From positions 930,001 through 994,000 of the forward strand of contig NZ_FSQW01000002.1 in assembly GCF_900128895.1 (NCBI RefSeq): 64,000 bases of DNA, written 5' to 3'. The notes beneath the pieces were generated by a model. It did no database searches and was not told the DNA's origin. It saw nothing but the letters and a program-made list of their open reading frames with translations. The position numbers were made by a program, and so were the translations under genes. This document shows positions 9,275-18,702 of the stretch, piece after piece (within the stretch, counting starts at the first letter, position 1; each line of letters begins with the position of its first letter). This DNA comes from Parasphingorhabdus marina DSM 22363 (GTDB lineage Bacteria; Pseudomonadota; Alphaproteobacteria; Sphingomonadales; Sphingomonadaceae).

Positions 9275-10048
9275 TCAGGGTACGACACCCTCAACCACAG
9301 ATTTGGCATTGTCCACACGAATTGCCGCGCCATTGATAAATTTGGATTCATCCGAAGCGAGAAACAGAACAGTATGGGCGATGTCATCCGGCTCGCCCAA
9401 AGCGCTGGGCGCCGGTCCTTCGCTCGCCGGCCGCAAATCGTCGCGGTCCATGACCTTGGGGCCAATCTCTTCGACCATCGGAGTCAGGATGCCCGCCGGG
9501 TGAACGCTGTTGCAGCGAATATCATACTGGTTGTTGGCGCAGTGCACCGCAACGCTTCTGGTCAGGCTTTCCACTGCGCCTTTGGCAGCAGCATATGCCA
9601 CCACAATCGGTTCTCCTTGCACAGATGCGATCGAACACATGTTCACGATCGAACCGCCTCCGGACGCTTTCATGGCCGGAACAGCGTATTTGCAACCATA
9701 GAATGTACCGTCAGCACTGACCTCCATGACGAATTTATATTCTTCCGCAGTCTGGGTTTCGATCGTTCCTGGCTCGACGACCCCGGCATTGTTCACCAGC
9801 ACATCCAGCTTGCCGTGACGGGACACGACATCAGCAATCAGGTCTTCCCACTGACGCTCATCCCTGACATCCTGGACATGGAACTCAGCTGCCTGACCGA
9901 TTTCACCAGCGACGCGCTGGCCATTTGCTTCATCCATATCCGTCATTATGACGGTTGCGCCTTCCCTTGCGAACATTCGGGCATCAGCTTCACCCAATCC
10001 CTTTGCCGCGCCTGTTATTATTGCCACTTTGCCTTCCAGCCTGCCCAT
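9275..10048 (-). CDS. Short-chain dehydrogenase/reductase
   Basis: A 257-residue classical SDR with NAD(P)-binding TGAAKGLG (residues 12-19), NNAG, and the catalytic Ser-Tyr-Lys (MCSIAS, YAAAK). The Asp after the second strand (TDMDE) suggests preference for NAD(H), an inference from the family. The substrate is unknown. The gene is divergent from a SnoaL/NTF2-like gene, and the two share a short promoter region with a perfect dyad at 10081-10096. A catabolic role on a steroid, terpene or aromatic alcohol would fit such pairs but is not shown here. Confidence 0.9.
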   Translation of the reverse strand: MGRLEGKVAIITGAAKGLGEADARMFAREGATVIMTDMDEANGQRVAGEIGQAAEFHVQDVRDERQWEDLIADVVSRHGKLDVLVNNAGVVEPGTIETQTAEEYKFVMEVSADGTFYGCKYAVPAMKASGGGSIVNMCSIASVQGEPIVVAYAAAKGAVESLTRSVAVHCANNQYDIRCNSVHPAGILTPMVEEIGPKVMDRDDLRPASEGPAPSALGEPDDIAHTVLFLASDESKFINGAAIRVDNAKSVVEGVVP

Positions 10049-10080
10049 GTCAAACCTCCCTTTGTGGAGAACAGTCCTAG

Positions 10081-10096
10081 ATTGGCCTTAGCCAAT
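10081..10096. promoter_or_regulatory. Dyad in SDR/SnoaL divergent promoter
   Basis: The sequence ATTGGCCTTAGCCAAT is an inverted repeat with six-base arms around four bases, centred in the 79-base gap between two divergent genes. This is the usual size and place of a repressor operator. No regulator gene is next to it, so the binding protein is unknown. Confidence 0.4.
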
Positions 10097-10127
10097 TGGG
10101 CACTGATAAAATGAGAGAGATGCACTT

Positions 10128-10601
10128 ATGGACATCACTGAGAAGCTTTGGGCGAGGGAAGAAATCCGGGATATTTTATACCGTTATTGCAAAGGCATAG
10201 ATCGCAAGGACTGGGTGTTGGTCAGATCCTGTTTCGCTGATGATCATGTACATAATCATGGGGATTATAGCGGACCTCCAGATGAGTTTATCGGTTTTGC
10301 GAGCGAGGTTTTGAAACAGGTCCCGGCCACACATCATTCCATTGCCAACGTGCATATTGAACTGTCCGACGATGGGATGAAGGCTTCAACGGAAGCAAAT
10401 TTTGTCGCATATCACTATGTCGAAGCCGGAGCGGTGGATTTTGCGCCAGTGCCAACCGGAGGCAAGGCAACGGACTGGATCGTCGCCGGACGCTATTGCG
10501 ACAAACTGGAAAAACGGGATGGAAAATGGATCATCGTCCGCCGGGACGCTTTCCATGACTGGGAAAGATATGACGAAGCCAACGGGCCGTCCGTGTCCTG
10601 A
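10128..10601 (+). CDS. SnoaL/NTF2-like protein
   Basis: A 157-residue protein with the NTF2-like cone fold of the SnoaL_4 type: an opening helix (EEIRDILYRYCKGIDRKDW), the Asp-rich turn CFADDH, and the closing strands GKWIIVRRDAFHDW. Proteins of this type act as small dehydratases, isomerases or hydroxylase partners, often on polycyclic substrates, and are frequently paired with SDR enzymes as here (divergent, 79 bases apart). The specific reaction is not predictable. A strong terminator follows at once. Confidence 0.82.
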   Translation: MDITEKLWAREEIRDILYRYCKGIDRKDWVLVRSCFADDHVHNHGDYSGPPDEFIGFASEVLKQVPATHHSIANVHIELSDDGMKASTEANFVAYHYVEAGAVDFAPVPTGGKATDWIVAGRYCDKLEKRDGKWIIVRRDAFHDWERYDEANGPSVS

Positions 10602-10604
10602 GGC

Positions 10605-10642
10605 CAATAAAAAACTCGCCCGAAATCAATCGGGCGAGCTTT
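10605..10642. terminator. Bidirectional rho-independent terminator
   Basis: A perfect nine-base stem CTCGCCCGA / TCGGGCGAG (10615-10623 and 10630-10638) with a six-base loop lies between two convergent genes. On the minus strand it is followed by a run of T (from AATAAAAAA on the plus strand), so it serves ndk best; on the plus strand only a short CTTTG follows. Confidence 0.85.
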
Positions 10643-10658
10643 GAAATTCGTTACCGGA

Positions 10659-11081
10659 TTATCCGACGATTTCATCTTCCGTGAAGAAATGCGCGATTTC
10701 GATCTCGGCATTTTCATCGCTGTCCGACCCGTGTACGCTATTCGCTTCAATGCTTTCTGCGAATTCTGCACGGATAGTGCCGGGAGCGGCTTCGGCCGGG
10801 TTTGTCGCGCCCATGATATCCCGATTGCGCTGCATGGCATTTTCGCCCTCGAGCACCTGGACAACACAAGGACCGCTGGTCATGAAATCCACCAGCTCGC
10901 CAAAGAAAGGCCGCTCTTTGTGAACCGCGTAAAACCCTTCCGCCTGTTCTCTGGTCATGTGGATCCGCTTGCTGGCAATGACGCGCAGACCGGCATCTTC
11001 CAGCTTCTTGGTCACGGCGCCAGTCAGGTTGCGGCGAGTGGCATCAGGTTTGATGATCGAAAATGTCCGGTTACCGGCCAT
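10659..11081 (-). CDS. ndk: Nucleoside diphosphate kinase
   Basis: A 140-residue Ndk, full length, that equilibrates nucleoside di- and triphosphates by a phosphohistidine intermediate. The active-site histidine is H117 in NSVHGSDS, and the N terminus ([15 protein letters not shown]) is typical. A GGAG site precedes the ATG. The gene stands alone and ends at the terminator shared with the SnoaL gene. Confidence 0.98.
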   Translation of the reverse strand: MAGNRTFSIIKPDATRRNLTGAVTKKLEDAGLRVIASKRIHMTREQAEGFYAVHKERPFFGELVDFMTSGPCVVQVLEGENAMQRNRDIMGATNPAEAAPGTIRAEFAESIEANSVHGSDSDENAEIEIAHFFTEDEIVG

Positions 11082-11185
11082 GATAATGCTCCATATCTGT
11101 CTGAAGTGGTAAAGTTGCGCAGCCCCTAGCCGCTGCGGAACCGCATGGCAAGAACTGTATCCCGGTCAGTATTTGAGGACAGAAC

Positions 11186-11689
11186 TCAGTTTTTGCTGCC
11201 GGCAAAAAGGGTAACCATCACCTTGCCTTCCCCGTCTTTGGTCGCGGAAATGTTGACGCCCTCGCCATCGCCCCGTTCGCCGCCAATCATCTGCATGTCC
11301 CCGGCCTTCACCTCGGTAGCGATCTTGATGTCCTTTGCTTCCATTTCCTTGCGGTAGAAATCAATCACATCTTCCTGACTGTCGCTCGTGGAAAAGACCA
11401 CCATCGCACCAGAACCACCGTCAGCCATTCCCGTCATACTGCTTTCGACATTGGCTCCAGGGTAGAGCTTGATGCCCATCGGCAGGTCCTGAAGTGCCTT
11501 GGATCCGCTGGCGATTCGGACTTCACCGTCCGCCGACTTGATCACCGTCTCGGTGGATTCTTCATCGCCCGTTACCGAGTAGCTGCCTTCTCCACCCTCA
11601 CCGTCATCAAACGTTCCGGAGGCTATCTCGTCGTTGCCGCCACAGGCGGTTGCGATCAGCAATGCTGGAAGAATCAAAAATCTGTTCAT
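11186..11689 (-). CDS. Predicted lipoprotein of unknown function
   Basis: A 167-residue secreted protein with a lipobox (LIATAC, lipidated Cys at 16). The mature protein is acidic and Gly-rich at first (GTFDDGEGGEGSY), then forms a compact domain with SKALQDLPMGIKLYPGANV and a YRKEMEAKDIKI segment. This resembles small periplasmic lipoproteins of Sphingomonadales with no assigned role. It lies between ndk and holC, both also leftward. No domain is recognised with confidence. Confidence 0.75.
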   Translation of the reverse strand: MNRFLILPALLIATACGGNDEIASGTFDDGEGGEGSYSVTGDEESTETVIKSADGEVRIASGSKALQDLPMGIKLYPGANVESSMTGMADGGSGAMVVFSTSDSQEDVIDFYRKEMEAKDIKIATEVKAGDMQMIGGERGDGEGVNISATKDGEGKVMVTLFAGSKN

Positions 11690-11768
11690 GGGAAAGGCTC
11701 CATCAATAAAGACCGCGACCTGAGAGAAAAACTAGAAGCATTCGCACTTCAGCGCAAATACTGATTTG

Positions 11769-12212
11769 TCACGGGCCTTCTAACCAGCGACCATTGTCCT
11801 GTTTCCAGTATCGCGGCGTGACATTTTCCCTGGCAGACAAAGCACGCCAGGCATCCCGGGCCGCAGAAATTTCCTGACCGGAAAACAGATAGAAAGTCCT
11901 GTCGAACTGCAATGCTTCATCTCGCCAGATGCCATCCGCAAGTAGCACAAACTTCGCACCGTTGCCGGGTCGGCAATCTGATGAGACCAAGATCGGCTGG
12001 TTCTTTTCAGCCTCGCAACCGGAAAAGTTGTGCGCCAAGAAACTGCCTGGTCCAGCATCCCAGAGTGCAGCGGACAACTGTTGGACCTGTTCGTCATTGG
12101 CTGAGACCAGCAGCAGCCGTTGCCCTCCTCCCAGCGTTTTTTCGGCCAGCACCGGAACGAGTTTTTCCACCGGGTCACGGGTCAAGTGATAGAAATCAAC
12201 CTGTCTGGCCAC
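11769..12212 (-). CDS. holC: DNA polymerase III chi subunit
   Basis: A 147-residue HolC, the clamp-loader accessory subunit that links the loader to single-strand binding protein. The start MARQVDFYHLTRDPVEKLVP and the end TPRYWKQDNGRWLEGP are characteristic. It follows pepA by 25 bases on the same strand, the common pepA-holC order. Divergence between HolC sequences is high, so the call rests on these end motifs, the length and the neighbour. Confidence 0.9.
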   Translation of the reverse strand: MARQVDFYHLTRDPVEKLVPVLAEKTLGGGQRLLLVSANDEQVQQLSAALWDAGPGSFLAHNFSGCEAEKNQPILVSSDCRPGNGAKFVLLADGIWRDEALQFDRTFYLFSGQEISAARDAWRALSARENVTPRYWKQDNGRWLEGP

Positions 12213-12237
12213 CGCGTCCCATCCTTCCCGATCGCTA

Positions 12238-13692
12238 TTATTCGAAATTGTCCGCTACAAACTGATCCAGCAACCGCACGCCAAAGCCGGTCGCACCTTT
12301 GTCCCATACTGGCCCTGGCTTGTCCGCCCATACCATGCCGGCAATGTCGAGATGGGCCCATTTCACTCCATCCTTGATGAAACGTTGCAGAAATTGCGCC
12401 GCGGTTATGGAACCGGCACCCTTGCCGCCCACATTTTTCATGTCGGCAATCGGCGAGTTGATCTGTTTGTCATAGGCACTGGTCAGCGGAAAACGCCACA
12501 GCGGGTCCCCGGCTGTCTTGCCGGCTGCAAGCAGGTTTTCCGACAGGCCATCATCATTGCTGAAACAGCCCGCGTGCTCATTTCCAAGTGATATGATGAT
12601 CGCACCGGTCAAAGTGGCAAGATTCACAACGACTTCTGGCTCAAAAGTCTCCTGCGTCCAGTGCAGGGCATCGCATAAAACGAGGCGACCTTCGGCATCG
12701 GTGTTGATAACTTCAATGGTTTGCCCACTCATGCTGGTGACCACGTCGCCCGGTCGCTGGGCATTGCCATCGGGCATGTTCTCAACAAGCCCGCATACGC
12801 CAACCACATGTGCCTTGGCTTTACGACCGGCCAGAGCTTTCATGGTTCCAGCCACTGCGCCAGCACCACCCATGTCCCATTTCATGTCCTCCATACCGGC
12901 CGGCGGCTTCAGAGATATACCACCTGTATCAAAGGTTACACCTTTGCCCACAAGCGCCAGTGGTTTTTTCTGTGCGCCATCGGTTCCGTCCCAGCGCATT
13001 GCGAGCATACGGGGTGGCCGGACAGACCCCTGAGAGACGCCAAGCAAAGCACCCATTCCCAGTTTTTCCATTTCTTGCTGGCCGAGAACGGATATCTCCA
13101 CGCCAAGGTCGGCGAGTTCCTGGCACCGCGCGACGAAACTCACCGGATAAATGACATTGGCAGGTTCCGACACAAGTTCCCGGGTCAACCCGACTCCGTC
13201 GGCTACTGCGGACAAATCTTGCCACGATTTTGCCGAACCAAGATCATTGTCAAGCACGGTGACTTGCGTCAGTGTCGGCTTCTGGTTCTCGGGCATGGTG
13301 GTCCGATATTTGTCGATCCGCCAGGTCCGAAGCTTCGCTCCAAAAACCAGCCGCGCCAATTGCCCCGATTCGAGTCCTTCAGCCGAAATCGCGAGATGTT
13401 CGGCGCCCGACGTCATCAATTTGGCGATCACCGCACCGCCTGCGCTTTCCATGTCTCGCCGTTTCCCGGCGCCGATCCCCGTCAGAATGATATGAATGAC
13501 CCGATCCGACTCGGTCACAAATGTTTGAAAAGTCTGTCCGGTCTTGCCACTGAAACGGGCGGCTTTGGCTCCTGCTATAACCATCGCCGACTGTTCCAGA
13601 GGCAGGCTCAGGCCGTCCAGGGAATCCTTGCCAACGGCGAATGCCATCGCATCCGGATCCTGTGCAGGGCTACTTGTGAAGTTGAATTTCAT
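12238..13692 (-). CDS. pepA: Leucyl aminopeptidase (M17)
   Basis: A 484-residue cytosolic aminopeptidase. The C-terminal catalytic half has the M17 signature NTDAEGRL and upstream metal-binding segments VGKGVTFDTGGISLKP and MKWDMGGAGAV; the N-terminal half is the usual macrodomain-like part. The open frame goes to 13743, but the ATG at 13692 has an AAGGAAG site eight bases upstream and fits family N termini. It leads into holC. PepA also acts as a DNA-binding accessory protein in some bacteria. Confidence 0.95.
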   Translation of the reverse strand: MKFNFTSSPAQDPDAMAFAVGKDSLDGLSLPLEQSAMVIAGAKAARFSGKTGQTFQTFVTESDRVIHIILTGIGAGKRRDMESAGGAVIAKLMTSGAEHLAISAEGLESGQLARLVFGAKLRTWRIDKYRTTMPENQKPTLTQVTVLDNDLGSAKSWQDLSAVADGVGLTRELVSEPANVIYPVSFVARCQELADLGVEISVLGQQEMEKLGMGALLGVSQGSVRPPRMLAMRWDGTDGAQKKPLALVGKGVTFDTGGISLKPPAGMEDMKWDMGGAGAVAGTMKALAGRKAKAHVVGVCGLVENMPDGNAQRPGDVVTSMSGQTIEVINTDAEGRLVLCDALHWTQETFEPEVVVNLATLTGAIIISLGNEHAGCFSNDDGLSENLLAAGKTAGDPLWRFPLTSAYDKQINSPIADMKNVGGKGAGSITAAQFLQRFIKDGVKWAHLDIAGMVWADKPGPVWDKGATGFGVRLLDQFVADNFE

Positions 13693-13994
13693 CTTTCGGG
13701 CTTCCTTGTCTGTCGCAAATTCTGTTCCTGTGCCCGAAGTCATCAGGCCTGGTTAAGACAAGATCAATGAAAGATTGGCTCAGGCAATGCAACGATCATT
13801 TGCTGGACCAATTGGACCGCTCAAACGCAAATATGTCAGCACGTTGCAGGAGGGTTGCATGAGAATTAGGTTTTTGCGTCCAAAATATTTGCAGCAGAGA
13901 CAATCAGGTGCAATAGGCCAAGGCCGATACAGGAAAAACAGGCCCGGCTGGATGGTTTGCGTTCCGGTCGCCACTTGTTAATGGCAGAGGTTTA
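13693..13994. promoter_or_regulatory. Divergent pepA / lptD intergenic region
   Basis: About 300 bases separate the start of pepA from lptD. An open frame of 68 codons in it has no good ribosome binding site and no recognisable protein features. No clear sigma-70 pair, RNA gene or repeat was found; the region must hold the promoters of both flanking operons. Confidence 0.35.
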
Positions 13995-16220
13995 TTGAGT
14001 CAGCTGATGAAATCTTGTTTCGCTCTTGCTGCTTGCCTTCTGCCTTTTTCCTTGCCGGCAAATGCGCAGGGACAACCAGATATACCCGACTCCGGGATCA
14101 CCGCGAGTGATCCCGAGGAAATCGAATTTTCTGCTGACACAATCAACTATGATTTCGAAAATGACGTTGTGGTTGCCCGCGGCAATGTCGAGCTGGCACG
14201 CGAAGGCTATCGGCTGAGGGCGGACAATGTCACATGGAACCGGAAAACAGGGCGGGTGACCGCAGAAGGCGACGTCCGGACCACAGGTCCCGATGGGGAT
14301 ATTGTTTACAGCAATACCATAACCCTGACCGATTCCCTCCGCGACGGGATGGTTGAAAACCTGCTGCTGGTTCTGGAGGATGGCGGTCGACTGGCAGCCC
14401 TGAAGGGCGAGCGGTTTGATGATGGATCAATGGCGCTCGATATCGCTGCCTATACCGCCTGTGCCGTCACGACCGAAGAGGGATGTCCAAAGGAACCCAG
14501 CTGGCAGATCAAGGCTGTGAAAGTGCGGTATGATCCGATCAAAAAGCGGGTTAGCTATGACGGTGCCCGAATTGAGATATTCGGACTGCCCGTCATACCC
14601 CTGCCCGGCCTGTCCCATCCAATCAGTAACGAAAACCGAAGCGGCATTCTGGTTCCCAATCTGCGGATCGATTCGACCAATGGCGTAGCAGTGTCGCTGC
14701 CTTACTATTTCAATATCGCGCCCAATCAGGACGCCACCGTCACTGCGCAGGTCTTTACGGAAGTGGCGCCCCTTGTGAGCGGCACGTTTCGCCATCTCGA
14801 TGACAAGGGCGCATTTCAAATAACCGGTTATGCAACCTACAGCTCCCGCATCCCCACCGGTGCGACGGGCCCCCTGCCCAATGCGGAAAAGGATTTTCGG
14901 GGCTATTTTGAAACCAGCGGCCGTTTCAAACTGGGCAATAACTGGACCGTTTCCCAATCCGCGAGACTGGTTTCAGATCGTACTTTTCTCCGACGTTATG
15001 ACATCAGTGATGACGACAGTTTGCGGTCCACAATAAACCTCGAACGAATTGACAACAGCAGCTATTTTTCTCTGGCAGGCTGGGCATTCCAAACATTGAG
15101 GACCAGTGACCCGCAGAATCAGGTACCGATAGTTCTGCCCATGGTGGATTATCGCAAGAGGCTTTCCGATCCGGTTCTGGGCGGACAGGCGATGCTCCAG
15201 TTCAACAGCCTGGCCATTGAAAGGACCGGCGGGCAGGATACCCAGCGCGCCTTTGCCTCAGCCCGGTGGGATCTGCGAAGGCTTACAAAAACTGGTCAGG
15301 AGATTACTTTCACCGCCTACGCCCGAGGAGATGTCTATCACAGCGATGACAATGTCCAGAATCCGGTTACGGTCTATCAGGGCAATAGCGGCTGGGAAGC
15401 GCGAGGCATTGTAAGCGCGGCGGTAGATATCAAGTGGCCGTTTATAGGGAAAGCATTTGGCGGAACTCAAACGATAACCCCGCGGTTTCAGATTGTGGCA
15501 ACGCCGAACCTTGCAAACCTGTCGCTGCCCAATGAGGATTCTCGAGCAGTTGATCTGGAAGACACCAACCTTTTCTCATTGAACCGCTTTCCCGGATATG
15601 ACCGGTATGAGGACAATGTTCGCGCTAGTTATGGCGTCGAATGGAATCTCGTCCGTCCCAATCTCAGCATAAACACGATTGTGGGACAGAGTTACCGCCT
15701 GGAAAACAACAACAATATCGTACCGGAAGGTACCGGGCTGTCGGACCGCTTCTCGGACATTGTCGGACGATCCAATGTGCGGTTCAAGGATATCGTCAAA
15801 TTCACCCACCGGTTCCGGCTCGACAAGGACAATCTCGCCGTTCGGCGCAACGAAATAGACCTCACTGTCGGCTCCAAGAGTACATATGTGCAGGCTGGTT
15901 ATCTGCGACTCAACCGTGACATTGGCGCAGAACTTGAGGATTTAAGGGATCGCGAGGAGATTCGCATTGGGGGACGCTATCAGATCGACAAATACTGGTC
16001 CGTTTTCGGATCAGCCATTGTCGACCTGACTGATGAACGGGAAGATCCGACATCCTCTGCCGACGGATTTGAACCGGTACGCCACCGGCTGGGCGTAGCC
16101 TATGATGACGGATGCCTTTCCCTTGGCGTAACCTGGCGCTATGATTATGAGGATACCGGAGATGCGGAGCGCGGCAGTACTTTTCTGTTCCGGCTGGCAT
16201 TGCGCAATCTGGGCGTGTAA
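13995..16220 (+). CDS. lptD: LPS-assembly protein LptD
   Basis: A 741-residue outer-membrane barrel protein that, with LptE, inserts LPS into the outer leaflet. It has a signal peptide (KSCFALAACLLPFSLPANAQ), an OstA/LptA-like jellyroll domain (about residues 40-150, IEFSADTINYDFENDVVVAR), and a long beta-barrel ending in aromatic/hydrophobic strands (FLFRLALRNLGV). The listed start is TTG with AGAGG four bases upstream; an ATG 12 bases later (14007) gives nearly the same signal peptide. First gene of the lptD-surA-pdxA-ksgA operon, so the assembly factor and its chaperone are made together. Confidence 0.95.
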   Translation: MSQLMKSCFALAACLLPFSLPANAQGQPDIPDSGITASDPEEIEFSADTINYDFENDVVVARGNVELAREGYRLRADNVTWNRKTGRVTAEGDVRTTGPDGDIVYSNTITLTDSLRDGMVENLLLVLEDGGRLAALKGERFDDGSMALDIAAYTACAVTTEEGCPKEPSWQIKAVKVRYDPIKKRVSYDGARIEIFGLPVIPLPGLSHPISNENRSGILVPNLRIDSTNGVAVSLPYYFNIAPNQDATVTAQVFTEVAPLVSGTFRHLDDKGAFQITGYATYSSRIPTGATGPLPNAEKDFRGYFETSGRFKLGNNWTVSQSARLVSDRTFLRRYDISDDDSLRSTINLERIDNSSYFSLAGWAFQTLRTSDPQNQVPIVLPMVDYRKRLSDPVLGGQAMLQFNSLAIERTGGQDTQRAFASARWDLRRLTKTGQEITFTAYARGDVYHSDDNVQNPVTVYQGNSGWEARGIVSAAVDIKWPFIGKAFGGTQTITPRFQIVATPNLANLSLPNEDSRAVDLEDTNLFSLNRFPGYDRYEDNVRASYGVEWNLVRPNLSINTIVGQSYRLENNNNIVPEGTGLSDRFSDIVGRSNVRFKDIVKFTHRFRLDKDNLAVRRNEIDLTVGSKSTYVQAGYLRLNRDIGAELEDLRDREEIRIGGRYQIDKYWSVFGSAIVDLTDEREDPTSSADGFEPVRHRLGVAYDDGCLSLGVTWRYDYEDTGDAERGSTFLFRLALRNLGV

Positions 16221-16318
16221 GACGTCCGGGAAACTGGTTAACGGTCATATCCGGTTCACAGCATGTGCGCTAAAGGATCGCGCCCCTAATGGCTTATAGT
16301 ATTGAGAAGAAATGAATA

Positions 16319-17683
16319 ATGCATAGTAAATCGCGTTTTGGAACCAAAGCATTTTCTGGTCTGGCGGTAATGGCAGGTGCAGCTATGCTCGCTGTGACAC
16401 CATCCACCGGGCAAACCGTTGCGGATACAAGTGTTCCGCAAACCGGGCTTAATATTCCCGAAAAGCTGACGATATTCGGAGAGAATGATCCGAATGTGCG
16501 GCGTGCCACAGCGGTTGTGAACGGTGATATCATTACCGGCACCGATGTCGGGCACCGACTGGCCCTGATCGTGGCCGCCAATGGCGGCGAAGTCTCGGAT
16601 GAAGAAAAGCAACGCCTGCGATTGCAGGTGCTGCGCAACCTGATTGATGAAACACTGCAGATTCAGGAAGCGGAAGCCAACGAGATTGTCATTGATCAGG
16701 CTGAAATCGACTCCACCTTCCAGCAGGTAGCCCAGCAAAATTTTCGGCAGGATCTCGAAGCGTTCGACCAGTATTTGCGCGAGCGCGGCTCCTCCAGCGA
16801 TACCCTGAAACGCCAGATCAAGGGTGAGCTGGCCTGGAGCCGGCTGCTCCGGCGCAATATTCAGCCGTTCATCAATGTCGGTGATGAAGAGGTGAACGCC
16901 ATTATCGAGCGGTTAAATGCGTCCAAGGGGACAACCGAATACCGTATTGGCGAAATCTACATGTCTGCCAGTCAGGAAAATTCTCCACAGGTTGTCGAAA
17001 ACATGCGGAAAATTCTCCAGCAAATCAGTGCAGGTGGCTCTTTTGTTGCCTATGCCCGGCAGTTCTCTGAAGCATCGACCGCTGCGACTGGTGGCGATCT
17101 CGGCTGGGTGCGCCCGGCGCAACTTCCTCAGCCGCTTGCCGATGCAGCTGTACAGATGCAGGTTGGACAGGTTGTTGGCCCGGTAGAGGTACCTGGCGGT
17201 TTCTCCATCCTCTACTTGATCGATCAACGCCAGATTTTGACAGCAGATCCGCGCAATGCTCTGCTGAGCCTCAAGCAACTTGCAATTTCGTTTCCGGAAG
17301 GAACAACGGAACAGCAAGCCGCGGCCAGAGCAGCAGAATTTGCGGAAGCAACCCAGCAGATCAAGGGCTGCGGTGCAGCCAACGAAACCGCAGCACGTAT
17401 TAATGCAGATGTGGTTGACAATGACCGTGTCCGGCTCCGGGATCTGCCTGGCCCGTTGCAAAATACCGTTGCTCAACTTCAAATCGGACAAGCCAGTCCG
17501 CCCTTTGGATCCGTTGCAGATGGTGTGCGCGTTCTGATTCTATGTGGTCGCGATGACCCGCAATCGGCAGCGGCACCGTCTTTTGACCAGATCATGTCGC
17601 AACTGGAAAATCAGCGCGTCAACAAGCGTGCGCAGATTTATCTGAGAGACCTGCGGCGCGACGCGATCATAGAATATAACTGA
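16319..17683 (+). CDS. surA: Periplasmic chaperone / peptidyl-prolyl isomerase SurA
   Basis: A 454-residue exported protein: signal peptide to about residue 32, SurA N-terminal chaperone helices (AVVNGDIITGTDVGHRLALI), a parvulin domain (about 200-300, FVAYARQFSEASTAATGGDLGW) and a second weaker parvulin-like domain. SurA escorts outer-membrane barrels, LptD among them, to the Bam complex. An overlapping ATG at 16311 is followed by a stop after four codons, so 16319 is the start. It lies between lptD and pdxA. Confidence 0.95.
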   Translation: MHSKSRFGTKAFSGLAVMAGAAMLAVTPSTGQTVADTSVPQTGLNIPEKLTIFGENDPNVRRATAVVNGDIITGTDVGHRLALIVAANGGEVSDEEKQRLRLQVLRNLIDETLQIQEAEANEIVIDQAEIDSTFQQVAQQNFRQDLEAFDQYLRERGSSSDTLKRQIKGELAWSRLLRRNIQPFINVGDEEVNAIIERLNASKGTTEYRIGEIYMSASQENSPQVVENMRKILQQISAGGSFVAYARQFSEASTAATGGDLGWVRPAQLPQPLADAAVQMQVGQVVGPVEVPGGFSILYLIDQRQILTADPRNALLSLKQLAISFPEGTTEQQAAARAAEFAEATQQIKGCGAANETAARINADVVDNDRVRLRDLPGPLQNTVAQLQIGQASPPFGSVADGVRVLILCGRDDPQSAAAPSFDQIMSQLENQRVNKRAQIYLRDLRRDAIIEYN

Positions 17684-17694
17684 AGGGCGAAGGG

Positions 17695-18702
17695 GTGACC
17701 AAACCCTTTGCCATTTCTGGTGGTGATCCAGCGGGGATCGGCCCGGAAATTATCTGCAAAAGCTGGCTTGAAAGACAGAAATACGGTCTGCAGCCCTTTT
17801 TTGTGGTGGGCAATTTCCTGGACTTTGAAGGAAATTCAGATGTTCCCACGGTCAAAATCAGCGAGCCTGCCGAAGCGCTCAGCAAATTCGAAACTGCACT
17901 GCCCGTTTTTCACATTCACGAGGGCGATCCTGCGGTAGCCGGTCAACCCAGTCTTGATGGCGCCCAATGCGCCTTGCATGCGCTCGAAATAGCCGTTGGG
18001 CTTGCAAGATCTGGTGATGCCGCAGCCATCATCACCGCCCCGGTGTCCAAGTCGCAATTATACCAGGTGGGTTTTCGTTATCCCGGGCAGACCGAATTTG
18101 TCTCCGAGAGGTGCGGCATTGCTCGGGAGAATGCGGTCATGATGCTCGCCGGCCCGTCGCTCCGCGTCATTCCGATGACGACCCATATCGCGCTGAAGGC
18201 CGTCCCGCCCCTTCTCACCCAGGAATTGATCACCGCCCGCGCTGAAGCGGCGAGGAAAGCGATGATCCGCAATTTCGGGATATTGCAGCCACGTATCGCG
18301 GTTGCAGGGCTGAATCCCCATGCCGGAGAAGATGGCAATCTGGGAACCGAGGAAAAAACTGTCATGGAGCCAGCGATTCAGCGCTTGCGGAAAGATGGCC
18401 TCGACATCAGCGGCCCGCTTCCAGCCGACACCATGTTTCATGCCGAGGCTCGTTCGCGTTATGACGTGGCGCTGTGCCCCTATCATGATCAGGCGCTGGT
18501 GCCGCTGAAAACACTGCATTTTTTTGATGGTGTAAACATGACACTCGGCCTTCCGATTGTGAGAACCTCGCCCGATCATGGAACAGCATTCGAAATTGCT
18601 GGTCAGAACAAGGCGGATCCACGTTCCATGATTGCCGCGATCCAGATGGCCGCCACGGCGGTCGAGAATCGTAAAGAACATGATCACCGGGTCAGATTTT
18701 GA
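17695..18702 (+). CDS. pdxA: 4-hydroxythreonine-4-phosphate dehydrogenase
   Basis: A 335-residue PdxA, an NAD-dependent enzyme of pyridoxal phosphate synthesis. Conserved segments are [13 protein letters not shown] at the N terminus, ITAPVSK, and [14 protein letters not shown]; metal-binding histidines occur in THIAL and YHDQ. GTG start, closely preceded by AGGGCGAAGG. The last bases overlap the ksgA start (TTGA). Its place between surA and ksgA is conserved in proteobacteria. Confidence 0.96.
   Translation: MTKPFAISGGDPAGIGPEIICKSWLERQKYGLQPFFVVGNFLDFEGNSDVPTVKISEPAEALSKFETALPVFHIHEGDPAVAGQPSLDGAQCALHALEIAVGLARSGDAAAIITAPVSKSQLYQVGFRYPGQTEFVSERCGIARENAVMMLAGPSLRVIPMTTHIALKAVPPLLTQELITARAEAARKAMIRNFGILQPRIAVAGLNPHAGEDGNLGTEEKTVMEPAIQRLRKDGLDISGPLPADTMFHAEARSRYDVALCPYHDQALVPLKTLHFFDGVNMTLGLPIVRTSPDHGTAFEIAGQNKADPRSMIAAIQMAATAVENRKEHDHRVRF

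Noticed and set aside
13775-13981. 68-codon ORF between pepA and lptD
   Set aside because: No ribosome binding site, unusual composition and location in a divergent promoter region; no similarity recognised.
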